Assembly: GCA_902810755.1 (NCBI GenBank)
Contig: CADDYT010000006.1
Location: 1 to 64,000, forward strand
From: Chloroflexota bacterium
GTDB lineage: Bacteria > Chloroflexota > Ktedonobacteria > Ktedonobacterales > Ktedonobacteraceae
Reading direction: 5' to 3'
Length of the DNA stretch: 64,000 nucleotides
Position numbers and translations under genes: made by a program. The stretch's first letter is position 1, and every line of letters starts with the position of its first letter. The notes below the pieces were generated by a model. That model made no database searches and had not been told where the DNA came from. It saw only the letters and a program-made list of their open reading frames with translations. Of this stretch, positions 52,856 through 61,999 are shown in pieces.

Positions 52856-53803
52856 CTACATCACCCGCGTCCCCAACAGTAGCTTGCCGCGCTTCACAAT
52901 CGTCTCTTTTCCCACGCGACCAGCGCCGGCGATGGCGCTGATAGCCTCTTTCAACGGAGCTTCTCCGGCGGGGAGACGCAGGCGCAGGACGAACTCTTTG
53001 CCGGTGCCGAGGCCGAGTTTGCGCTGCCAGAAGGAGCCGTGCCGCAGGTTGATCTGTTCGGCAATCTGCTCCATCAAGGCGGAGACTTCCTGGCGGAAGG
53101 GGCTGTAGTGAATGGGGCCTTTGCTGAAGGCGAAGGTGACTTCCTGCATTGCATCCCCGCCCCCGGCAGGCAGATCTGCGGTCAAACTTTCGCCAAGCTG
53201 GTAGACGAGGTTGTAGGTGCCGAAGGCGGTACGACCCACGTTTTGCAGGTGGTCGCCATGCGTGCCAACGTAGATGCCCATGCGGTCGCGCACGACATGC
53301 TCCATAACGTCATAGTGGATGGAGCCTCGGAAGAGCAGCCAGGATTCGTGCAGGACGCCCTGCCCCGGACGAAAGCCGAGTGAGGCCAGATATTCACGCC
53401 CATCGGCCACGCGCTTCGCCAGATCGGGGTCAGAAGGCATCTCCTCGCTGAAGACCTCTTCGCCCGACCCCTGCATGCCCACCATCGAGACCGAGCCGAG
53501 CCGGTTACCCAGGCGCGCATAGTCGCGGGCCAGCGTCTCCTGCACCTGCTCCAGATCGGCCCCGGCTGGCAGCAGGCCCAGCATTTGCAGTTTGCGCGCC
53601 GTCTCCTCCGCCTGCTCGCTATACTGCTGTTCCAACCACAACTGCAAGCCTCCGGCAACGTCATACGCCTGCTCGCGAATATTTCTCTGCAACGCGATGG
53701 CCGTGCGGTTATACTCCTCACCCGTCACGCTCGGCCCCCCCTGATGCGTCACCGTAAACAGCAATTGCGGCACGTCCGCGTTCAACGCGCGATACACGTC
53801 CAT
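52856..53803 (-). CDS. Conserved-looking protein of unknown function
   Basis: A 315-residue protein I cannot assign. It starts at MDVYRALNADVPQ, where GGGAGGAATC gives a good ribosome binding site. It has no TM segment or signal peptide. The sequence is mixed alpha/beta with charged helices (about 40-85), a GTHGDHLQNVGRTAFGTYNLVYQLG block near 180-205 and a basic C-terminus. It has no P-loop, no clear metal site and no repeats. It is probably cytoplasmic. Confidence 0.6.
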   Translation of the reverse strand: MDVYRALNADVPQLLFTVTHQGGPSVTGEEYNRTAIALQRNIREQAYDVAGGLQLWLEQQYSEQAEETARKLQMLGLLPAGADLEQVQETLARDYARLGNRLGSVSMVGMQGSGEEVFSEEMPSDPDLAKRVADGREYLASLGFRPGQGVLHESWLLFRGSIHYDVMEHVVRDRMGIYVGTHGDHLQNVGRTAFGTYNLVYQLGESLTADLPAGGGDAMQEVTFAFSKGPIHYSPFRQEVSALMEQIAEQINLRHGSFWQRKLGLGTGKEFVLRLRLPAGEAPLKEAISAIAGAGRVGKETIVKRGKLLLGTRVM

Positions 53804-54276
53804 AATGATTCCTCCCTGCATGACTATTTCTGGTTCGCTCCAGCTTATACACCAGTATACGATAGTTTTGCGAAGCCTGTATGTGATGTTTGTCGCAAGA
53901 GACGGAAAGACAAATGAACCCTGTAAGAATGCCCTTGAGCTAACACTCTAAAAGTGGGAAGTAGATATGAAAACCAGGGGAAACCGGCCATGAATGTGTG
54001 AATTGCCAGTATGGAGAAACTGAACCAGGAACTACAACCGTCACACTTACTCGCAGTTTGGAGCAACGCCAGCATCGGCTGCCCGACGATCTGGCAACCG
54101 TCCTCACAATCCTCTTTCCTACCGGGCAAACCTGGATACCGGCTTCCGACTGGTTTTAGAAAACTTGCTGAATCCCCCACAGACGGGCTATATTGCTCTT
54201 ATCACCTGCATGCCTCTTCCGGCGCAGATAGTGATCTGGCATATTATCTGGCTATATGAAAGCGAGAAAGGGAAAC
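53804..54276. other. Intergenic region, no gene seen
   Basis: Short ORFs on both strands overlap one another and show no protein-like features or ribosome binding sites. No repeat or promoter stands out. Confidence 0.4.
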
Positions 54277-55362
54277 ATGGAAGGCGCTATTTTTGAGGCG
54301 ATGGCCGCTTACGGATACGAGAATGTCTTCTTCTGTCAGGAGAAGGAGTTGGGGCTGAGAGCGATCATTGTGATTCATGATACGACGCTGGGGCCTGCGG
54401 CTGGCGGAGTGCGCATGAAGCCCTATGGGACGGAGGCGGAGGCGCTTGAGGATGCGCTGCGGCTGGCGCGGAGCATGACGTACAAGAATGCGGCGGCGGG
54501 GCTGAAATACGGCGGCGGCAAGTGCGTAGTGATCGGCGACCCCAGGCGGGAGAAGACGGAGGCGATGTTCCAGGCGCCTGGCCGCTTCATCGACCGGCTC
54601 GGTGGCCTCTTCCTGACGGGGCCGGATTCGGGGACGACGCTGCACGATATGGAGATTATGCGGCTGGAGACGCCGTATGTCGTGACGCTGCCAGAATCGT
54701 GGGGCGGGCCGGGCGATAGCGCGCCCGCTACTGCTTTCGGCGTGTTTCAGGGCATGCGCGCCTGCCTCAAGGCTGTCTATGGCAGCGCCGATGTGCAGGG
54801 ACGCCCGGTTGCTGTGCAGGGAGTGGGCGCGGTGGGCAAGGGCGTGGTGAAATACCTGGTCGAAGGCGGCGCGCGGGTCACCATTGCCGATATTGACGAG
54901 GAGAGTGTGCGTGCCATCAGCAGCCAGTATGGCGTAGAGGCTGTATCCCCGGAGGAGATTGCATACCTTGACGTAGATGTGTATTGCCCATGCGCGATGG
55001 GAGGGACATTGAGCAAACGCAGCATTCCTGAGTTGCGCTGCAAGATCGTCTGCGGCTCCGCCAATAACCAGCTTGCGCACGATAGCGATGGGGAATTGCT
55101 GCACCGGCGCGACATCCTCTACGCGCCGGACTATATCGTCAACGCGGGCGGCGTCATCTGCGGGCTGGATAGCCTGAACCCCGGCGGCTTCAATCGCGAG
55201 CGGGCGATGGAGAAGGTAGGCCGGTTGTACGAGGCGATGGAGAGTGTAATCGCCATTGCCAGAGAGCGGCAAATCCCCACGTACCGCGCCGCTGATCTGC
55301 TGGCCGAGCAGCGCATTGCCGAAGGCCGCCTGCTGAAGCGGTTGTCGAATTACAAGATATGA
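54277..55362 (+). CDS. Leucine dehydrogenase-type amino acid dehydrogenase
   Basis: A 361-residue Glu/Leu/Phe/Val dehydrogenase. The N-terminal half has TLGPAAGGVRMKPYG and AAAGLKYGGGKCVVIGDP with the catalytic Lys near residue 80; the second half has the NAD-binding QGVGAVGKGVV and GSANNQLAHD. The reaction is reversible oxidative deamination of a branched-chain or other amino acid, linked to NAD. The start at 54277 has AAAGGGA just upstream; an ATG at 54256 lacks a site. An MFS gene follows after 69 bases. Confidence 0.9.
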   Translation: MEGAIFEAMAAYGYENVFFCQEKELGLRAIIVIHDTTLGPAAGGVRMKPYGTEAEALEDALRLARSMTYKNAAAGLKYGGGKCVVIGDPRREKTEAMFQAPGRFIDRLGGLFLTGPDSGTTLHDMEIMRLETPYVVTLPESWGGPGDSAPATAFGVFQGMRACLKAVYGSADVQGRPVAVQGVGAVGKGVVKYLVEGGARVTIADIDEESVRAISSQYGVEAVSPEEIAYLDVDVYCPCAMGGTLSKRSIPELRCKIVCGSANNQLAHDSDGELLHRRDILYAPDYIVNAGGVICGLDSLNPGGFNRERAMEKVGRLYEAMESVIAIARERQIPTYRAADLLAEQRIAEGRLLKRLSNYKI

Positions 55363-55431
55363 GCTTTTTGGCTTCACAGCGTTCTGACAAAGATCACAAA
55401 AGCAGACTGTCAACGAGAAAGGATAGAGCTT

Positions 55432-56685
55432 ATGCCCGAGGCGGCATCAACCGACATCAACCGGGAGCCAGAAGGGGAACATATTCGTTGGGGAGCATTG
55501 GTCGCGCTTTTTCTGGCAACGGCATTTATCTTTGCCAACATGTACACCACGCAGGCGATTCTGCCCGTCCTCAGCCAGGATTTTCAGGTAAGCGCGCCCA
55601 CTGCCGGGTTGACCGTCTCGCTACTGGTGCTGGCCGTCGCGGTGGGGTCGCTGCTTTACGGGCCGCTCTCTGATCGCGTTGGCAGGAAGCCGGTGATGGT
55701 GGGTGTGAGCCTGCTGGTGACGCTGCCAACGTTCCTGTGTGGGCTGTCGCCAGATTTCGCGGCGCTGGTCATCCTGCGCACTATGCAGGGCTTTTTGATG
55801 CCGGGTCTGACGAGCGTAGCAATCCCCTATGTCAACGAGGAGTTCGCGGGCGATGGGCGCGGGCTGGCAATGGGCATCTATGTCTTCGGGCAAACCATCG
55901 GCGGTCTGTTCGCGCGTTCGGGCAGCGCCCTGCTGACGGGGCTGTTCAACTGGCGCATCGCTCTGCTGGCCTTCACGCTACCCACGCTGGTGGCCGCGCT
56001 TGCCATGTGGCGATTTCTGCCGGAGACGAAAAGCAAACGGGCCGTCGAACTGAATCAAAGCGGGTTGAAAATGAAGGCGGGAACAGCGGAGCAGCGTGTG
56101 GGCAATCGCGAGTTTGTGGGTCAGACGCTACGCAATATGCTGCTGCACCTGCACAATCGGCGGCTGGTGGGCGCGTTCGTGATTGGCTTCGCCAGCTTCT
56201 TCGGCTTCATCGGCATCTTCACCTACCTGCCTTACTATCTCACGGGGCCGCATTTTCGCCTGCCCACGACCACCGTCGGCCTTGTCTACCTGCTCTGGCT
56301 CACGGGTATCTTCTCCCCGGCAGCAGGAACGTTCGCCGGTTGTGTTGGCTCGCGCCGCTCAATCTTCCTCAGCATGGGGCTGGCCGCTGCCGGGCTGCTC
56401 GTCAGCCTCATTCCGATGCTGCCTGTCGTCGTGGTGGGGCTGGGCATGCTGACAATCGGCATGTTCTCGACGGTGCCAGCAGTCAACCTGTATCTGGGAG
56501 AGCAGGCAAGCGTTGCAAAGGGAACAGCCGCCTCGATGTATCTCTCACTGTACTACTTCGGCGGCAGCATCGGCGCGGTGCTGCCCGGCTTCGCCTTGCT
56601 GCGCGCGGGCTGGCCGGGCGTCGTCTTCCTCTGCCTGGGCATGATCCTCGTCGCGCTGAGCGCGGATGCTGTTCTTTGCATCTGA
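55432..56685 (+). CDS. MFS transporter, YnfM-like
   Basis: A 417-residue major facilitator with twelve TM helices. The loop 2-3 motif GPLSDRVGRKPVMVGVS (about 81-97) is canonical. The layout (VALFLATAFIFANMYTTQAILPVLSQDFQV at the start) matches YnfM/YgaY-type drug or metabolite exporters. It has an AAAGGA ribosome binding site and lies after the leucine dehydrogenase gene in the same direction. Substrate unknown. Confidence 0.9.
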   Translation: MPEAASTDINREPEGEHIRWGALVALFLATAFIFANMYTTQAILPVLSQDFQVSAPTAGLTVSLLVLAVAVGSLLYGPLSDRVGRKPVMVGVSLLVTLPTFLCGLSPDFAALVILRTMQGFLMPGLTSVAIPYVNEEFAGDGRGLAMGIYVFGQTIGGLFARSGSALLTGLFNWRIALLAFTLPTLVAALAMWRFLPETKSKRAVELNQSGLKMKAGTAEQRVGNREFVGQTLRNMLLHLHNRRLVGAFVIGFASFFGFIGIFTYLPYYLTGPHFRLPTTTVGLVYLLWLTGIFSPAAGTFAGCVGSRRSIFLSMGLAAAGLLVSLIPMLPVVVVGLGMLTIGMFSTVPAVNLYLGEQASVAKGTAASMYLSLYYFGGSIGAVLPGFALLRAGWPGVVFLCLGMILVALSADAVLCI

Positions 56686-56784
56686 ACACAGGAGATCGTG
56701 GATAAGCGAGCCGGTACGCACGCTTTCGTCATACCATTGGGCGACGCGATCATAGCTGGCTGTCATAGCTTCAATTGCTCACAT

Positions 56785-57654
56785 TCAAGACCATAAGGCG
56801 GCGACGGTGGCGGCCAGCTCATGGCCCTGTGCGCGACCGGCACGGGCTGAAGGCTCGCGGGTTGCCGGGTCGAGCGGATTTGGCCCGATAGCGGCGGTGG
56901 ATGCTGTATCTGGCTCGATCACGAGTACCTGGCTTCCTTCGCGTTTCAGGGCTGCTGCTTCCGAAGCCGGGCCGCCGGAACCGAAGGCGTTCGCGTTTGC
57001 CCCCAGCGGGTTCAAGATCAAGATGCGACTGTAGCCTGTTGCCAGGTCTGCGTTCGTTGCCGAACGCATTCCGCCATCCATGTAGCGGCGTCCTGCAATG
57101 GTGACGGGAGGCCAGATGCCGGGGACGGCACAACTGGCCGCAACCGCATCAACCAGGGGAACCCCAGACTCGCGGTCAATGATGTATTCTTCGCCAGTCT
57201 CCGTATCTACCGCGACGATCAGCAGGCGCTGCTGCGGCCATGTGCGGGCGGGTAGCCGGGACTCGATGATGGCGCGCCTTTCCGCTTCCGGGATGGTCGG
57301 CGCGGACAGGGCATAGGCTCCAATGCGCGCCCGTATCGCTTTGATGTCGGGACCCGCTCCTGCTATTGCCTTGCTGAACGCCTCCACCATCTGCGAGGGA
57401 TCGAAGGCCACATTGCGCTCTTTCGATTGTTCGGGCGGGGTCAGTTGAGCGGCGAAGAGGCTTTCAAGATCGGCGCCACTGGCGAGCTGCGCGCCGACCA
57501 CCGACCCGGCGGAAGTGCCGATGATGATTTCGGCGTTTCTTACATCCACGCCTTTATCGCGCAAGCCCAGAAGGATGCCCAGTTCCCAGGCCACCCCGGC
57601 CACGCCTCCCCCTCCCAGCACCAGGGCGCGTGTCTCTGTTTTATTCGATGTCAT
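56785..57654 (-). CDS. Patatin-like phospholipase
   Basis: A 289-residue lipid acyl hydrolase of the patatin/RssA group. The oxyanion loop is LGGGGVAGVAWELG (about 13-26), the nucleophile elbow is GTSAGSVVG (Ser about 48) and the catalytic Asp lies in DGGMRSATNADLA (about 193-205). These three form the Ser-Asp dyad of the family. No signal peptide is visible, so it is probably cytoplasmic. The ribosome binding site is GGAGAAC. A nested inverted repeat lies upstream of its start. Confidence 0.92.
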   Translation of the reverse strand: MTSNKTETRALVLGGGGVAGVAWELGILLGLRDKGVDVRNAEIIIGTSAGSVVGAQLASGADLESLFAAQLTPPEQSKERNVAFDPSQMVEAFSKAIAGAGPDIKAIRARIGAYALSAPTIPEAERRAIIESRLPARTWPQQRLLIVAVDTETGEEYIIDRESGVPLVDAVAASCAVPGIWPPVTIAGRRYMDGGMRSATNADLATGYSRILILNPLGANANAFGSGGPASEAAALKREGSQVLVIEPDTASTAAIGPNPLDPATREPSARAGRAQGHELAATVAALWS

Positions 57655-57671
57655 TTCACGTTCTCCAAAGG

Positions 57672-57795
57672 CATGCCGTATGCTGGCTCCCCGTCACAGG
57701 TCGGCACCGCAGGCCACCCCTGGCGGGTGGCCTGCGGTGCCGAGTCGTATAAGAGGAATCCGGCAGGCCAGCATAGGGAGCCAGCATACAGCATG
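57672..57795. repeat. Nested inverted repeat between patatin and HAD genes
   Basis: Outer arms 57672-57691 and 57776-57795 match over 20 bp with one mismatch. Inner arms 57701-57719 and 57725-57743 are a perfect 19-bp pair around a 5-base loop. A 9-bp direct repeat (gccagcata) sits at 57767 and 57780. The double-hairpin layout equals that at 175-373, though the arm sequences differ. Confidence 0.8.
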
Positions 57796-57814
57796 TGATT
57801 TCTCGACAGTATCC

Positions 57815-58504
57815 TCATTGTATCACTTTCGGCTTTGCTTTTCGTCTCTCCTGTACCACTGCCAGAAGCTGCGCCAACGACATATCTGTAAGTGATGTCA
57901 GGTGAAAATCGGCATGATCTAAGGCAAGTTGAGCTGTCACCGGGTTCGGGACGGCGACGCAGAAGATGCCTGCTCGCTGTGCCGCCGTGATACCGTTAGG
58001 TGAATCTTCTATGGCGATGGCCTGCTCGCTCCGCAAGCCTGAGGCATCGAGGGCAGCCAGGTAGAGCGCGGGATCAGGCTTGGTGTGCGCCACATCCTCG
58101 CGGCACTTCACGGCGTCAAAGTAGTCGAGCAGGCCGAGCCGCTTCAGGTGGCTGTCTACCCACTCGTGCGTTGAGCTTGAGGCAACGCCCAGTTTCAGGC
58201 CCAGTTGTCGCGCCTCACGCAGATAGTCGGTGATGCCGGGCATCGCCAGCTGTGTTGACATGAACTCGATATGCCGTTCGCGCCGCCGACGCCGCAGTTG
58301 TTCGCGCGGCACGGGGCGGCCTATCTGTTCTTCCAGGTAGACTGCGGGGTCAAACAATTGCGGGGAGCCGCCAATACAAATTGCCCACGTGGAAAAAGGG
58401 AGGTCGCAGCCATATTCTTGATAAATCTCCAGCCATGTCTGATAGGCTGACATTTCTGTGTCCAGGATGACGCCATCAAAATCGAAAACAATGCCCTGTA
58501 TCAT
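57815..58504 (-). CDS. HAD-family phosphatase (beta-phosphoglucomutase-like)
   Basis: A 229-residue HAD hydrolase. The four motifs are FDFDGVILDTE (8-18; nucleophile Asp in DxDx), GVASSST (motif II), KPDPALYLAAL (motif III Lys) and IEDSPNGITAA (motif IV). A helical cap between motifs I and II places it with beta-phosphoglucomutase and phosphoglycolate-type phosphatases. The start MIQGIVF has AGGAG upstream; an upstream extension to 58657 runs through the ABM gene in another frame and is not used. Confidence 0.92.
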   Translation of the reverse strand: MIQGIVFDFDGVILDTEMSAYQTWLEIYQEYGCDLPFSTWAICIGGSPQLFDPAVYLEEQIGRPVPREQLRRRRRERHIEFMSTQLAMPGITDYLREARQLGLKLGVASSSTHEWVDSHLKRLGLLDYFDAVKCREDVAHTKPDPALYLAALDASGLRSEQAIAIEDSPNGITAAQRAGIFCVAVPNPVTAQLALDHADFHLTSLTDMSLAQLLAVVQERRKAKPKVIQ

Positions 58505-58523
58505 CTTGCTCCTGATAGCATAG

Positions 58524-58817
58524 CTACTCGTCAATCGTCTCGTAAAACGCGCGCTCGCGGCTCTCCAGGTTGGGGATGCCTTCTCCTCTGGCGTATTGCT
58601 CAAAATGGGGGGTTGCCAGATGCGCTTCGTAGGCGGCTTCGTTGACGTATTGCTCATACAGAAAGAAGATGGTCGGGTCGGTTGGCGAACGCTGGGCCTG
58701 GTAGTAGAGGCAGCCCGGTTCCTGACGCGAAGGCGGCGTCAATTTCTTGATCACTTCCAGAATCTTCTCTTCCTGCCCCGGCTTCGCTTTCCAGATAGCG
58801 GCAACGACAAATGCCAT
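58524..58817 (-). CDS. Antibiotic-biosynthesis-monooxygenase (ABM) domain protein
   Basis: A 97-residue ferredoxin-like fold protein. It reads FVVAAIWKAKPGQEEKILEVIKKL, PGCLYYQAQRS and FFLYEQYVNEAAYEAHLATPHF, the standard ABM/YgiN pattern. Members are small dimeric quinol or anthrone monooxygenases or regulators. The start at 58817 has AGGAGG upstream. It ends 19 bases before the HAD gene starts, so the two are probably co-transcribed. The substrate is not known. Confidence 0.9.
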   Translation of the reverse strand: MAFVVAAIWKAKPGQEEKILEVIKKLTPPSRQEPGCLYYQAQRSPTDPTIFFLYEQYVNEAAYEAHLATPHFEQYARGEGIPNLESRERAFYETIDE

Positions 58818-58922
58818 CTTGTAACCTCCTCGTTTTTCTCTTGTCGGACAAAATACCTGCCTACAGTGTAGCACAGAGAAGACTCGTCTTGCAGGTGGTA
58901 CGCGCTTTTTTGCATCTCGCGT

Positions 58923-58963
58923 CCGGTGCTGGCGCTCTAGCAGGGAGGGAACGCCAGCACCGG
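58923..58963. repeat. Inverted repeat between SDR and ABM genes
   Basis: Arms ccggtgctggcg (58923-58934) and cgccagcaccgg (58952-58963) are a perfect 12-bp pair. The loop and the following bases to 58981 contain a second, imperfect pairing, so two alternative stems are possible. No T-tract follows. Confidence 0.6.
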
Positions 58964-58976
58964 GCGTTCCTCTGCT

Positions 58977-59846
58977 CTAGCCCTGTTGAGCATTTTGCGC
59001 GAAAAATTGCATGATATCCTGCGGCCCGCTATCATCGAGGATACCCTGCATGCGCAGTTGTACGGCAAATTTCGTCGTCGGGTGCGTGAGAATGTAGAAT
59101 CTGTTCTCGCGGATGGCGTCAAAAACCATATTCGCAACCTGAGAGGGTGGAATGCCCTCCTGTACCAGTCGGCGAATAGCCTCAATGGCCGCAGTAATTT
59201 CAGGTGTGAGCGGCTGCTGCGGATTCTGCAAAGCGGCGGGGCGGTTGCGTTCAGAGTCCATGATGCGCGTATTCACCCACTCCGGGCAGAGGACGGAGAC
59301 GTTGATGCTGGCCCCGGCCTGCCTCAGTTCGAGCGCGAGCGTCTCCGAAAGCGTGACGACGCCATGCTTGGTCACTTTGTAGATACCCAGGCCCGAACTG
59401 GCGATCAGCCCGGCGGAAGAGGCCGTGTTGACGATATGTCCTTCGCTGCCCTGAGCAAGCATGCGCGGCACAAAAAAGTGAACGCCGTGAATGACGCCCC
59501 AGAGATTGACGCCGAGGATCCAGCGCCAGTCGGCCAGACTGCTGCCCCAGACGGTCGTGCCGCCGCCGACGCCCGCATTGTTAAAGAGCAAATGCACCGC
59601 GCCATAGGTATCGTACGCTTTCTGCGCCAGCGCCTCCACCTCTTCGGCCTTTGAGACATCGGTCTGCACGGCCAGCACATCCGCGCCGCCCGCGCGCATC
59701 TCTTCCCCGGCCTGCTTGAGCGCACCGGCCTCCACGTCGGCCAGCACCACCTTCATGCCCAGCTGCGCGCTCTTCTCCGCCAGCGCACGCCCGATGCCGC
59801 TGGCCGCGCCGGTAACAACAGCTACTTTCCCCTGAAAATCTTCCAT
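58977..59846 (-). CDS. Short-chain dehydrogenase/reductase
   Basis: A 289-residue classical SDR. The cofactor motif TGAASGIG lies at about 12-19, NNAGVGGG at about 90-97 and the catalytic Ser and YxxxK at about 143-161 (SSAGLIASSGLGIYKVTKHG). The acidic residue after beta-2 (LADVEAG) suggests NAD rather than NADP. The start MEDFQGK has AGGAAAGG upstream; a longer frame to 59996 lacks a site. The substrate is unknown. Confidence 0.92.
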   Translation of the reverse strand: MEDFQGKVAVVTGAASGIGRALAEKSAQLGMKVVLADVEAGALKQAGEEMRAGGADVLAVQTDVSKAEEVEALAQKAYDTYGAVHLLFNNAGVGGGTTVWGSSLADWRWILGVNLWGVIHGVHFFVPRMLAQGSEGHIVNTASSAGLIASSGLGIYKVTKHGVVTLSETLALELRQAGASINVSVLCPEWVNTRIMDSERNRPAALQNPQQPLTPEITAAIEAIRRLVQEGIPPSQVANMVFDAIRENRFYILTHPTTKFAVQLRMQGILDDSGPQDIMQFFAQNAQQG

Positions 59847-60061
59847 GTTATTGCCTTTCCTCTGTATCGCAAAGAGATTACAGCTACGTATGTCTCTGTA
59901 TTGTATCTTCAAAAACGGCGGAGAATCCAGCATTGGCTCCTCTCCTGTTATTTTCCGATCATAGACCCTATCCCCTGACAGACAAATTTGATACAATAGA
60001 AATACTGAGAGGTTATCTCATCAGCAGTTAGCGCAAATCTTGTAAAAGACAGGAGGGATAT

Positions 60062-60178
60062 ATGGCCAATAAAGAGCAGAAGAGCGTGCAAAAGCCGAAA
60101 CCGAAGTCGAACAAGCAGAAAAAACAGATGCAGAAGGAGAAAAAGGCGGCTAAAAGCAGTAGCGGCCTCTCATCGTAA
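60062..60178 (+). CDS. Tiny Lys-rich protein
   Basis: A 38-residue peptide with a strong GGAGGGATAT ribosome binding site. It is about one-third Lys with Gln and Ser, starting MANKEQKSVQKPK and ending SSSGLSS. Strongly basic small proteins can bind nucleic acids or ribosomes. It lies between the divergent SDR and the ftsZ gene. No known family could be assigned. Confidence 0.6.
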   Translation: MANKEQKSVQKPKPKSNKQKKQMQKEKKAAKSSSGLSS

Positions 60179-60299
60179 CAGGCAGGCGACCCTTGACATT
60201 GCTGTTACAATGCAGGGAGAATGCCTTCCAGAGAACACCTACCCGAAACAGGAGATTTCTTGCAGGAGAGTCTACCCTTTCGGGGGGGACAAGGAGAGA

Positions 60300-61880
60300 A
60301 TGGGGGTGCGCATGCAATCGATGTTTCACGATAATGCATCCAGGCACGAACGCGAGAAAGCCCCGGAGCAATGGGCTGGCAAGGCAGAGGCACATCCAGA
60401 CGTGCGCCGGGCGCAAGAAGATCAGTGGGCCGTCCTGCGGCACGAGGTGGAAGGGGAGAAGATGAAATGGCAGGAAGAACGTGTTCAGCCGGGATGGGGC
60501 CAGCGAGACACGGGCGATGACGGCCTGGCCGCTCAGGCGGATTATGGCATGCTGGAAGAGGCGCTGCATCACGTCGATATCGTGGTAGCGGGTGTCGGCG
60601 GCGCGGGTACCAACGCGGTCAATCGTATGATGAGCGCGGGGGTGCGCGGCGTGCGCTTCATTGCCATGAATACCGACGGGCAGGCGTTGAGCCTGTCGAC
60701 GGCGCCAACGCGCATCTGTCTGGGTCAGCATTATACCAGGGGGCTGGGTGCAGGAGGAAATGCAGCGATTGGCAAGCGCGCCGCCACCGAAAGCGCGGCG
60801 GAGATTCGCGCCGCCCTCGGCGAACCCGATCTGGTCTTCATCGCCGCCGGTATGGGTGGTGGAACCGGCACAGGAGCGGCCCCTGTCGTCGCCTCGATAG
60901 CGAAAAAACTGGGCGCACTGACCATCGGCATCGTCACCTATCCTTTTGCCTTTGAAGGCTCGCGCCGCCGCCGTTTCGCGGAAGAAGGGCTGGCCGAACT
61001 GAGCGCGGAGATCGATGCGCTGATTACCGTTCCCAACGATCGCCTGCTCTCTCTTTCCAGTCGCGAACACAGCCTGAACGCGGCCTTCAAACTGGCCGAT
61101 GATGTGCTGCGTCAGGGCGTGCAGGGCATTGCTGAAGTTATCAATGTTCCTGGCATGGTGAACGTTGACTTCGCGGACGTGCGCAGCGTCCTCTTTGAGG
61201 CAGGCACGGCGCTCATGAGCATCGGGCAGGGGTCCGGGCGCAACCGGGCGCAGCGAGCCGCCGAAGAGGCTATCGCCGGTGGCTTCCTCAACGTCTCTAT
61301 TCGCGGAGCCAGCCGCGTGCTGTTCAACATCAGCGGCGGGGAAGACATGACGCTTTTCGAGGTCAACGAGATCGCCGAGCGCATCGGCGAGGCTATCGAT
61401 GGAACGGCGGATATCATCTTCGGCGCGGTCATCGATCCGTCCCTGCATGACACTATGCGCGTCACCCTGATCGCTGCCGGTATGGAGGAAAACCACACGG
61501 TGCGCCTGCAGGCTGTGCGCCCGGAGCAAGTCCGACAGGCGCAGCAGTTTGCGGGAAGCAATAGCGGGCCGCAGGCGATGCCATCCGCTCCTTCGAGGCC
61601 CGCGCCCATGCCAGCGAGCAGCTATCATGAACCGGTTGCGGACGCGTCGGCCACGCCTGCGCCGCCAAGGCCGTCGGCCCGACCGGCCCCGGCACAGCCG
61701 CCTGCGCCGCCGTTTCGGCCCTCCGGTCCGCCGGAACGCCAGAAACGCAGCCTTGACGATCTGCGCGGCATTCGCGGTATGGGCCGCCGCCAGGAAGCCC
61801 TCAGAGGCAACCTGCCCGACGATGACTATGAGGGCGAGGCGGTTGATGTGCCACCCTTCATCAAACGTCGCAATACATGA
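60300..61880 (+). CDS. ftsZ: Cell division protein FtsZ with N-terminal extension
   Basis: A 526-residue FtsZ. The GTPase core (about 95-405) has VAGVGGAGTNAVNRM, the tubulin signature GGGTGTG (about 186-192), TYPFAFEGSRR and the T7 loop VNVDFADV. A Pro/Ala-rich linker follows, and the C-terminus ends with DVPPFIKRR, the usual FtsA/ZipA-binding tail. The first 80 or so residues are a charged, Gln/Glu-rich extension not found in ordinary FtsZ. The start at 60300 has AAGGAG upstream. No ftsA or ftsQ is adjacent. Confidence 0.93.
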   Translation: MGVRMQSMFHDNASRHEREKAPEQWAGKAEAHPDVRRAQEDQWAVLRHEVEGEKMKWQEERVQPGWGQRDTGDDGLAAQADYGMLEEALHHVDIVVAGVGGAGTNAVNRMMSAGVRGVRFIAMNTDGQALSLSTAPTRICLGQHYTRGLGAGGNAAIGKRAATESAAEIRAALGEPDLVFIAAGMGGGTGTGAAPVVASIAKKLGALTIGIVTYPFAFEGSRRRRFAEEGLAELSAEIDALITVPNDRLLSLSSREHSLNAAFKLADDVLRQGVQGIAEVINVPGMVNVDFADVRSVLFEAGTALMSIGQGSGRNRAQRAAEEAIAGGFLNVSIRGASRVLFNISGGEDMTLFEVNEIAERIGEAIDGTADIIFGAVIDPSLHDTMRVTLIAAGMEENHTVRLQAVRPEQVRQAQQFAGSNSGPQAMPSAPSRPAPMPASSYHEPVADASATPAPPRPSARPAPAQPPAPPFRPSGPPERQKRSLDDLRGIRGMGRRQEALRGNLPDDDYEGEAVDVPPFIKRRNT

Positions 61881-61894
61881 GATTGCACAACATT

Positions 61895-61988
61895 GCTTCT
61901 GTCATGTAGAGCGGCAGCGATGTATCTAAAACCGGCTGGCCAGTATGGCCTACTCAGATGCATCGCTGTCGCTCTACATGGCAGAAGC
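61895..61988. repeat. Long inverted repeat after ftsZ
   Basis: Arms 61895-61922 and 61961-61988 pair over 28 bp with two mismatches, and the pairing extends about five bases further inward. The internal part contains a small ggcc stem. It lies just after the ftsZ stop. Confidence 0.8.
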
Positions 61989-61999
61989 GAGAGGCAACA

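Noticed and set aside
54011..54259. 82-residue ORF upstream of leucine dehydrogenase
   Set aside because: No ribosome binding site, no recognisable protein features, and overlapped by an equally open ORF on the other strand.
58505..58657. N-terminal extension of the HAD phosphatase
   Set aside because: It runs through the ABM gene in another frame; the HAD fold begins at MIQGIVF with its own ribosome binding site.
60193..60211. TTGACA and TACAAT upstream of ftsZ
   Set aside because: The spacing is seven bases, so they cannot be one sigma-70 promoter.
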